This document shows positions 34,070 to 39,520 of a stretch of 39,520 bases of DNA, in pieces. The stretch spans positions 1 to 39,520 of the forward strand of contig MENF01000108.1 of assembly GCA_001769035.1 (NCBI GenBank), given 5' to 3'. This stretch comes from Bacteroidetes bacterium GWA2_32_17. GTDB taxonomy: Bacteria > Bacteroidota > Bacteroidia > Bacteroidales > GWA2-32-17. The notes under the pieces are model-generated. The model had not been told where the DNA came from and searched no databases. It worked only from the letters and a program-made list of their open reading frames with translations. Position numbers and translations under genes: made by a program. Position 1 is the first letter of the stretch, and each line of letters starts with the position of its first letter.

Positions 34070-34126
34070 ATGAAAATCAAAATATATCAGTGTAAATCAG
34101 CGTCTAATAAAAATATAAACAAATGA
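34070..34126 (+). CDS. Possible 18-residue leader ORF overlapping the next start
   Basis: ATG at 34070 starts an 18-codon frame (MKIKIYQCKSASNKNINK) whose TGA overlaps the ATG of the DUF2490 gene as ATGA. The preceding 'tataaacagatgaaaat' is the same as that before the TauE/SafE gene at 23931. It could couple translation or be a chance frame in repeat sequence. Confidence 0.3.
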   Translation: MKIKIYQCKSASNKNINK

Positions 34127-34818
34127 AAATAATCGTGTTACATATTATTATAACTATAATCATAACATTTTTTACTAACGAGTTAAATGCTCAAGTTATT
34201 TATCCCGATGCTGGCTCGTGGAATACTTTTAACGTTGATTATAAATTAAATAAAAAATTATCTGCTGTATTTACTGAAGAATTGCGTTTTAAAGAAAATT
34301 TCACTCGACTTAATTTATTTTACACTAATTTGGGATTAGAATATAAATTAAGCAACATGCTAAAAGTAGCCATTATTTACAGGTTTGTTGAAAAATATCA
34401 GGATGATAATTCTTTTAGTTTTCGGCATCGTATAATGTTTGATTTAACATTAAAGAAAAAGTTTGACAAAATTGGTTTTTCATATCGCCAGCGTGTTCAA
34501 GCCGAAAAACGAGATATTTATTCGAGCGATATTGGTTACCTGCCCGAATGGTATTCACGTAATAAATTTACTTTAAAATACGATACCGACAAAAGATATA
34601 CTCCTTATGCAGCAGTAGAATTGCGATACCAGTTTCGTAATCCGCGTGAATGGGAAAGTGATAACACTTTGCACAGAAGCCGCTATTCAATTGGTGTAGA
34701 TTACAAAATAAATAAAAAAAGCACTTTTGGTTTATACTATTTAATTCAACGCGAATTTAATGTTGTAAATCCGCAATATTTGTATATTGTTGGAATGGAA
34801 TATAGTATTTCTTTATAA
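34123..34818 (+). CDS. DUF2490 outer-membrane protein
   Basis: The 231-residue protein has a signal (residues 1-23, NELNA-Q) and a chain of amphipathic strands: GSWNTFNVDYKLNKKLSAVF, FTRLNLFYTNLGLEYKLS and RYSIGVDYKINKKSTFGLYY. A terminal aromatic-containing strand closes the likely outer-membrane barrel. This is DUF2490, which in Bacteroidota often follows VTC/DUF4956 genes. It is on the same strand as, and probably part of, the CotH-VTC unit, but a GATTGA element and a short leader ORF separate it from DUF4956, so it may have its own transcript. Export of polymer or sensing at the outer membrane are open possibilities. Confidence 0.82.
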   Translation: MKIIVLHIIITIIITFFTNELNAQVIYPDAGSWNTFNVDYKLNKKLSAVFTEELRFKENFTRLNLFYTNLGLEYKLSNMLKVAIIYRFVEKYQDDNSFSFRHRIMFDLTLKKKFDKIGFSYRQRVQAEKRDIYSSDIGYLPEWYSRNKFTLKYDTDKRYTPYAAVELRYQFRNPREWESDNTLHRSRYSIGVDYKINKKSTFGLYYLIQREFNVVNPQYLYIVGMEYSISL

Positions 34819-34893
34819 CATTTCAAGATATCATCGTAATCAATTATATTACAAGTATATGCAGTTAATTTAACATTAATTAACTTTTATTTC

Positions 34894-34945
34894 AGTATTT
34901 ATATACCGAAATACTTGCATTTAGCTAACTTATGTATTATCTTCG
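34894..34945 (+). promoter_or_regulatory. Promoter and operator-like repeat for the cupredoxin pair
   Basis: AGTATTT (34894-34900) and AAATACT (34909-34915) form a perfect 7-base inverted repeat. It ends on a TTGC (34915-34918), which lies 19 bases before TATCTTCG (34938-34945). A regulator bound to the repeat would cover the -33 region, as in copper or stress regulators; its identity is unknown. Confidence 0.45.
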
Positions 34946-34969
34946 TTTTATTAAATTAATGTTAAAGCT

Positions 34970-35293
34970 ATGAAATTATTAAAAATACTATTTCTTGCAA
35001 CTTTAGTAATCTTTTTTTCTAACTGCAAAAAAGACAAGCCAGTAACACCAAATGAAATTTATATGAATAATAGTGTTTTCGAACCTTCTTCAATTACAGT
35101 TTCAAAAGGTACTACTATTACTTGGACAAACAAAGAATCTATGATTCATACAGTTACAAGCGATAGTTTGTTTTTTAACAGCGGTGATATGAATAAAAAC
35201 ATTACCTTTTCATATACTTTTAATACAGCGGGAACATATAAATACAGATGTATATATCATAGCAACATGAAAGGAACTGTAACTGTTCAATAA
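34970..35293 (+). CDS. Cupredoxin lipoprotein (plastocyanin-like)
   Basis: A 107-residue protein with lipobox FFSNC (Cys19). The blue-copper fold runs FEPSSITVSKGTTITWTN, then MIHTV with His60, and RCIYHSNMKG with Cys94, His97 and Met100. This is the complete His-Cys-His-Met type 1 copper site, so it should carry electrons in the periplasm or on the cell surface. Length is near that of small plastocyanins. It is followed 35 bases on by a second cupredoxin on the same strand; a promoter-like region lies just upstream. Partner oxidase or dehydrogenase is not in the window. Confidence 0.85.
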   Translation: MKLLKILFLATLVIFFSNCKKDKPVTPNEIYMNNSVFEPSSITVSKGTTITWTNKESMIHTVTSDSLFFNSGDMNKNITFSYTFNTAGTYKYRCIYHSNMKGTVTVQ

Positions 35294-35328
35294 AAAATGA
35301 ATATCTATTTAAAAAAAAGAATAATAAT

Positions 35329-35937
35329 ATGAAAAAGATAATATTTGTAGCTTTTGCAATTTGTTCAGGAGTTGCATTTGGGAATAAATTTACTATAATA
35401 AATTCAGGTTTTACTTTCTCTCCTGATAGTGTTTCAATAAATTTTGGAGATACAGTTGTATTTCAACTTGGTGCAACACATAATGCAGTTGAAGTAAGTC
35501 AATCAACATGGAACACAAACGGAACAACAGCACTTCCGGGAGGTTTTTCAACTCCTTTTACCGGCGGACAAGTAACGACATTATCAATTGGGACGCATTA
35601 TTATGTTTGTACTAATCACGCATTTATGGGCATGAAAGGAAGAATTATTGTAACTTCCAATTTAGAAATAAATAATAATTTTGTTAAAAACAACATTATT
35701 TATGCATTTCCTAATCCAACAACTGGCAAAATAAAGTTAAAATCAGAAATTGAGTTAACTAATTCCAATAATGTTTTAACAATTTACAATATTGTAGGCG
35801 AAAAAATCAATAATATAAAAGATATACATACAGCACTTACTAACGAATTTGATTTTTCATCATTTCCCAAAGGTTTATATTTTTTAGAAATAAACGCAGA
35901 GAATAAATCTTATATTATTAAAATAATAGTTGATTAG
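35329..35937 (+). CDS. T9SS-secreted cupredoxin
   Basis: The 202-residue protein has signal MKKIIFVAFAICSGVAFG cleaved before N19. The cupredoxin domain spans about 20-110: SPDSVSINFGDTVVFQL, His51 in GATHNAVEV, and YVCTNHAFMGMKG with Cys94, His97 and Met100 or 102, all needed for a type 1 copper centre. Residues about 125-202 (YAFPNPTTGKIKLKS to GLYFLEINAENKSY) are a T9SS sorting domain. Thus one cupredoxin would be lipid-anchored and its neighbour exported through T9SS. A copper protein with a T9SS tail is consistent with extracellular electron transfer, but this has not been shown here. Confidence 0.87.
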   Translation: MKKIIFVAFAICSGVAFGNKFTIINSGFTFSPDSVSINFGDTVVFQLGATHNAVEVSQSTWNTNGTTALPGGFSTPFTGGQVTTLSIGTHYYVCTNHAFMGMKGRIIVTSNLEINNNFVKNNIIYAFPNPTTGKIKLKSEIELTNSNNVLTIYNIVGEKINNIKDIHTALTNEFDFSSFPKGLYFLEINAENKSYIIKIIVD

Positions 35938-35939
35938 AT

Positions 35940-36083
35940 AGTGTCTGTCCATAATGTCCGATTTTTTTGTTATACTCGTTTTGAAAACAGTCATTTACTA
36001 CAGTAAACTCCTTGGTTTTCAAAACTTCGTATGCCTCAAACTCGAACATTATGAATCAGACACTGACTTTATAGACAGACACT
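35940..36083. mobile_element. Complete AGTGTCTGTCC MITE-like element (144 bp)
   Basis: Ends AGTGTCTGTCCATAATGTC and GACTTTATAGACAGACACT are inverted, and the whole element folds around CATTTACTACAGTAAACTCC. The flanks show AGAT on the left (35936-35939) and AGAT on the right (36084-36087), a candidate 4-base target duplication. It starts 2 bases after the stop of the T9SS cupredoxin. Confidence 0.75.
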
Positions 36084-36129
36084 AGATAATTAAAGTAAAT
36101 GTTAAACCCAATTATTTTATATTTTAACT

Positions 36130-36258
36130 CCTATAACAACAATATCATCAGTTTGCTCTGCTTTTGCGGAGAACACCATTAAAAACTTGTCGTGAGCATG
36201 TTGAATTATAAAAATAATTGTGTTAATCTGTGGAAAAAAAATAGTGGCTGTGTAGTTA
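36130..36258. repeat. 'aatctgtgg' repeat element, copy 2
   Basis: CTGCTTTTGCGGAGAACACC (about 36159-36177) is the reverse complement of the block at 17309. AATCTGTGG and ATAGTGGCTGTGTAGTTAC match 17500-17535 directly. It ends on the stop codon of rnc (TAA, 36256-36258, minus strand). Confidence 0.6.
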
Positions 36259-36993
36259 CAGTTTTTTTTGGTTAATAATATTTAAAGCAATTTCTGAAGC
36301 ATGTTGCTCTGCATCTTTTTTACATTCGGCTTTACCTGAACTTATTTCTTTACCATTAATCAATAATTTAGCAATAAATATTTTACCCGATTTTGTGTAT
36401 GCCTCTTCTTCAACACTAATAAATTCTATTTCTTTTTTATTTTTTTGCACCCAATCTATTATTTGACCTTTATAATTTGTATCGGTTTTGCAGAGTGTTT
36501 TTAAGTTTGTATAATTTGTTATCAGTTTGGTAATTACAAATTTTTTAGTAACCTTATATCCTTTATCAATAAACGAAGCACCGATAAACGCCTCTAAAGC
36601 ATTTCCCATCATTGATGGCGACAATCCCGACTTATCTCCCTGAGCTTTAATGTAATTATCAATACCTATTTTAACTGCTAATTCGTTAAGTGACTGTCGG
36701 TTTACTATTCGTGAACGCAAATTTGTTAAAAACCCTTCGTTTTCGTTTGGGTAAATCTCGAACAAATAATCGGCAACTATTGAATCTAATATTGAATCGC
36801 CTAAAAATTCAAGCCGCTCGTTATTAACCGAAAATCCTTTTCCGTGATAAACTGATGCCGATTTATGAACAAATGCTAATTCGTAAATTTCAATATTATT
36901 AGGAGTAAAACCAGTTGTTTTTTGAATGTAAAAGAAAAGGGGTGATTTTTTTACAAAACAATTTTTAATCTTATGATAAACAGTTACATGCAA
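36256..36993 (-). CDS. rnc: Ribonuclease III
   Basis: RNase III cleaves double-stranded RNA, including rRNA precursors. The 245-residue protein contains the signature ERLEFLGDSILD at 59-70 and the second acidic helix GNALEAFIGASFIDKGY near 125-141, with the dsRNA-binding domain from about 175 to the end (KGQIIDWVQKNKKEIEF, SGKAECKKDAEQHASEIALN). It begins directly after the fabF stop, giving an acpP-fabF-rnc order that is widespread in Bacteroidota. The start at 36993 places the Met just past fabF; no later Met is closer to the normal N terminus. A repeat element touches its stop. Confidence 0.96.
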   Translation of the reverse strand: MHVTVYHKIKNCFVKKSPLFFYIQKTTGFTPNNIEIYELAFVHKSASVYHGKGFSVNNERLEFLGDSILDSIVADYLFEIYPNENEGFLTNLRSRIVNRQSLNELAVKIGIDNYIKAQGDKSGLSPSMMGNALEAFIGASFIDKGYKVTKKFVITKLITNYTNLKTLCKTDTNYKGQIIDWVQKNKKEIEFISVEEEAYTKSGKIFIAKLLINGKEISSGKAECKKDAEQHASEIALNIINQKKL

Positions 36994-38247
36994 TTAATTT
37001 TCAAACTTTTTTAGAAGAATAGAGGCATTGTGCCCACCAAAGCCAAATGTGTTACTAATAGCATAATTTACAGTACGTTTTTGTGCGGTGTGAAGGGTTA
37101 AATTTAGTTTTGGGTCTATTTTTTCATCAACTTGGTGGTGATTAATTGTTGGAGGAATTGTTTGGTGTATAATTGCAAGAATTGAGGCAATTGCTTCTAC
37201 AACTCCTGCAGCGCCAAGCAAATGACCTGTCATAGATTTTGTAGAACTAATATTTAATTTATAAGCATGTTCTCCAAAAGCATTTACAATGGCTTTTGTT
37301 TCGGCAATGTCGCCAGGAGGTGTCGCTGTTCCATGTGCATTAATATAATCAACATCTGCAGTATTAATACCAGCTTCTTTTAGTGCTAATAACATAACAT
37401 TTTTAGCTCCAATGCCTTCTGGATTTGGTGCTGTAATGTGATATGCGTCAGCAGAAAGACCTGAACCAACTATTTCGGCATAAATATTTGCACCACGTTT
37501 TTTGGCATGTTCGTATTCTTCGAGAATTAATGAACCAGCACCTTCACCCATAACAAATCCATCTCTTGTAAGGCAAAATGGACGCGATGCAGTTTTATAC
37601 TCGTCATTTCTTGTTGAAATTGCCATCATGGCATTAAATCCGCCCATTCCGGCTTCATTAATTGCCGATTCCGAACCACCTGTAATTATTACATCGGCTT
37701 TATCAAGTCGAATATAATTTGTGGCATCAATAATAGCATTGGTAGATGATGCACAAGCCGAAACTGTGCAAAAGTTTGGTCCACGAAATCCATATTTTAT
37801 AGATATATGACCAGCCGCAATATTAGCTATCATTTTTGGAATAAAAAAAGGACTAAAGCGTGGAGTTCCATCACCTTTAACATAATTTCTGACTTCTTCG
37901 AGGAATGTGTCAATTCCGCCAATGCCAGAAGCCCAAATTACACCAGCTCTGTCAAGATCTATTTTATCTAATTCGAGTTGTGAATGTTTAATGGCTTCAT
38001 CAGTAGCCACCAGAGCAAATTGGGCATATTTGTCCAATTTTCTGGCTTCTTTGCGGTCGAAATAATTTTCTGCGTTGTAATTTTTTACTTCGCAGGCAAA
38101 CTTTGTTTTAAATTTGGAAGTGTCAAAACGAGTAATTAATTCGCAACCGCTAACTCCATTTGCAAGCCCATTCCAATATTCTGATACAGAATTGCCTAAT
38201 GGATTAATTGTTCCAAACCCAGTAACTACTACCCGTTTTAATTCCAT
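36994..38247 (-). CDS. fabF: 3-oxoacyl-ACP synthase II
   Basis: FabF condenses malonyl-ACP with acyl-ACP in fatty-acid elongation. The 417-residue length is normal. The catalytic Cys165 (TVSACASS), His305 (NAHGTATPPGD) and His342 (MTGHLLGAAG) form the Cys-His-His triad. It lies 13 bases after acpP on the same strand, and shares the fatty-acid operon. No start ambiguity: MELKRVVVTGFG is standard. The following rnc is one base away. Confidence 0.97.
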   Translation of the reverse strand: MELKRVVVTGFGTINPLGNSVSEYWNGLANGVSGCELITRFDTSKFKTKFACEVKNYNAENYFDRKEARKLDKYAQFALVATDEAIKHSQLELDKIDLDRAGVIWASGIGGIDTFLEEVRNYVKGDGTPRFSPFFIPKMIANIAAGHISIKYGFRGPNFCTVSACASSTNAIIDATNYIRLDKADVIITGGSESAINEAGMGGFNAMMAISTRNDEYKTASRPFCLTRDGFVMGEGAGSLILEEYEHAKKRGANIYAEIVGSGLSADAYHITAPNPEGIGAKNVMLLALKEAGINTADVDYINAHGTATPPGDIAETKAIVNAFGEHAYKLNISSTKSMTGHLLGAAGVVEAIASILAIIHQTIPPTINHHQVDEKIDPKLNLTLHTAQKRTVNYAISNTFGFGGHNASILLKKFEN

Positions 38248-38260
38248 AAAACATTTTTAA

Positions 38261-38497
38261 TTATTTCGCGTTTTTTTCGATGTAAGTAACTGCATCGCCA
38301 ACAGTTGCAATTTTTTCAGCCTGGTCATCAGGAATTGCAATATTGAATTCTTTTTCGAATTCCATAATTAATTCTACTGTGTCGAGTGAATCGGCACCTA
38401 AATCGTTTGTGAAGCTAGCTTCGTTTGTAACTTCTTTTTCGTCAACACCTAGTTTGTCAACGATAATTGCTTTAACTCTTGAAGCAATGTCAGACAT
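38261..38497 (-). CDS. acpP: Acyl carrier protein
   Basis: The 78-residue ACP carries growing acyl chains on a 4'-phosphopantetheine attached to Ser37 in GADSLD. I place the start at 38497 ([10 protein letters not shown]), as in the family. A longer reading from 38587 adds 30 hydrophobic residues that are untypical and overlap the promoter. [18 protein letters not shown] is the conserved helix III region. It begins the acpP-fabF-rnc unit and is divergent from purN. Confidence 0.97.
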   Translation of the reverse strand: MSDIASRVKAIIVDKLGVDEKEVTNEASFTNDLGADSLDTVELIMEFEKEFNIAIPDDQAEKIATVGDAVTYIEKNAK

Positions 38498-38543
38498 ATT
38501 AATTTTTTTTTTGGTTAATACTAAAAATATAATTTTGAGACTG

Positions 38544-38575
38544 CAAAGAAACGGATTTGATAGCGATAAATCAAA
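38544..38575 (-). promoter_or_regulatory. Promoter for acpP-fabF-rnc
   Basis: On the minus strand TTTG (38575-38572) is 20 bases before TTTCTTTG (38551-38544), one mismatch from TAnnTTTG. It lies about 47 bases upstream of the acpP start. Confidence 0.45.
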
Positions 38576-38679
38576 AAAAAATAACAAAATTTGTAAAATA
38601 TTTTCCTATCATGTCTGATAATCAGCATAATAAATTTTGATATTTTATTAACAATAAATTTAAGAAAAAATTATAACTA

Positions 38680-39249
38680 ATGACAAAAATTGCAGTATTT
38701 GCCTCTGGTTCAGGGACTAATGTCGAAAATATTATTAAACATTTTAAGTTTAATAATAATATAATAGTATCAATAATTTTTACAAATAACCAAAAAGCAG
38801 GTGTAATTGAAAGAGCTAACAGATTAAATGTTCCAGTATCAATATTTTCGAAAGAAGATTTTTATCAAAATGGCAAAGTTTCGGAAATGTTGAACAATAA
38901 TAAAATTGATTTTATTGTATTAGCTGGCTTTTTATGGTTAGTGCCTATTAATATTATTGAAAATTTTAAGATGAAAATAATAAATATTCATCCTGCTTTA
39001 TTACCAAAATATGGCGGAAAAGGAATGTATGGCGAAAAAGTACATAAAACGATTATAGAAAATGGTGAAACAGAATCGGGAATTACAATTCACTATGTTA
39101 ACAATAAATATGATGATGGCGATATTATTTTTCAGGCAAAATGTGCTATAGAAAAAAATGATACTCCTGAAAGTTTGGCACAAAAAATTCATATACTCGA
39201 ATATGAATTTTATCCTAAAGTAATTGAAAAAATTATTGAAAAATTATAA
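38680..39249 (+). CDS. purN: Phosphoribosylglycinamide formyltransferase
   Basis: PurN adds a formyl group from 10-formyltetrahydrofolate to GAR in purine biosynthesis. The 189-residue protein has the GAR-binding loop ASGSGTN (8-14), the catalytic Asn102 and His104 in INIHPALLPKYGG, and an Asp in YDDGDII (about 145-148), the full set expected. HPALLPKYGGKGMYG carries the formyl-folate site. It is transcribed away from acpP. The usual length for PurN is 185-215. A terminator-like hairpin follows. Confidence 0.96.
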   Translation: MTKIAVFASGSGTNVENIIKHFKFNNNIIVSIIFTNNQKAGVIERANRLNVPVSIFSKEDFYQNGKVSEMLNNNKIDFIVLAGFLWLVPINIIENFKMKIINIHPALLPKYGGKGMYGEKVHKTIIENGETESGITIHYVNNKYDDGDIIFQAKCAIEKNDTPESLAQKIHILEYEFYPKVIEKIIEKL

Positions 39250-39283
39250 AATTTTGGGCATTTTTCATAAACATTAAAAAGTA

Positions 39284-39361
39284 GTTTACCCCGTTGGATA
39301 CGCTCGTTGACAACAGAATGAATTTTATAGAAAATATCCTAACGGGGTTTACACTTTTTTT
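39284..39361 (+). terminator. Hairpin with T-run after purN
   Basis: GTTTACCCCGTTGGATA (39284-39300) faces TATCCTAACGGGGTTTAC (39335-39352), and a run of seven T follows (39355-39361). The loop is long (34 bases). The stem sequence also resembles the 'gtttaccccgtagcg' block of the AGTGTCTGTCC element at 20024-20277, so it may be derived from one. Confidence 0.6.
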
Positions 39362-39425
39362 ATAAAAAGCACCCCAGGTGCTTACTGTTTATAGCAAAAA
39401 TTAAAAAAATAACATTTAGCTACGT

Positions 39426-39520
39426 AGTGTCTGTCCATAATGTCCGATTTTTTCGTTATGCTCGTTTTGAAAACAGTCATTTACTATAGTAAACTCCTTG
39501 GTTTTCAAAACTTCGCATGC
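39426..39520. mobile_element. AGTGTCTGTCC element cut by the window edge
   Basis: It begins AGTGTCTGTCCATAATGTC and contains CATTTACTATAGTAAACTCC and TTGGTTTTCAAAACTTCG, matching the first two thirds of the 35940-36083 copy in the same orientation. The far end is outside the window. Confidence 0.7.

Noticed and set aside
38498-38587. Extended N terminus for the acyl carrier protein
   Set aside because: The 30 extra residues are hydrophobic and cover the promoter; [10 protein letters not shown] is the family start.

Overview
The window looks like the chromosome of a low-GC (roughly 30% by eye) member of the Bacteroidota, probably an environmental Bacteroidales-like lineage. Five secreted proteins carry type IX secretion (T9SS) C-terminal sorting tails of the IYPNP type or a close variant. 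A GldB-type gliding lipoprotein is present. Promoters resemble TTTG-N19-TAnnTTTG, Shine-Dalgarno sequences are mostly absent, and VTC/DUF4956/DUF2490 families occur. No tRNA, rRNA or CRISPR array was found.

Layout. (1) 1-8.2 kb is accessory DNA. It holds the tail of a type IIG-like restriction-modification enzyme, a P63C-domain protein, a DinD/BRO-N protein, a frameshifted two-module protein, a 21/42-bp minisatellite, and then the most striking element: three attC-like sites (123-125 bp each) that bound two gene cassettes for large repeat-rich T9SS surface proteins. No integron integrase is in the window, so this has the form of a CALIN (cluster of attC sites lacking an integrase). (2) 8.2-27.5 kb is mostly housekeeping: acetate kinase, a 3-hydroxyacyl-CoA dehydrogenase, GldB, an outer-membrane barrel, NAD+ synthetase, a zinc-ribbon protein, two paralogous lipoproteins, uridine kinase, a PolB-like exonuclease, an alpha/beta hydrolase, a 1118-residue TolB-like surface protein, a half-size TauE/SafE, an M20 amidohydrolase and L-2-hydroxyglutarate oxidase. 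A possible b-type cytochrome paired with YceI closes this part. (3) 29-34.8 kb is a CotH kinase / VTC polyphosphate polymerase / DUF4956 / DUF2490 cluster with two small secreted proteins. (4) 35-39.2 kb has two cupredoxins, then acpP-fabF-rnc on the minus strand and divergent purN.

Intergenic space is unusually rich in palindromic repeats. At least five families recur: GATTGA hairpins (three copies), TTTGGGATTTGG microsatellite-like arrays (four), MITE-like elements with AGTGTCTGTCC ends (six full or partial), an 'aatctgtgg' element (two), and single-copy long hairpins upstream of the CotH gene and downstream of nadE. A DUF1670-like gene remnant is joined to a further element with AGACATCTTTCC ends. 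Functions assigned from family knowledge have not been tested by search; everything here was read by eye.
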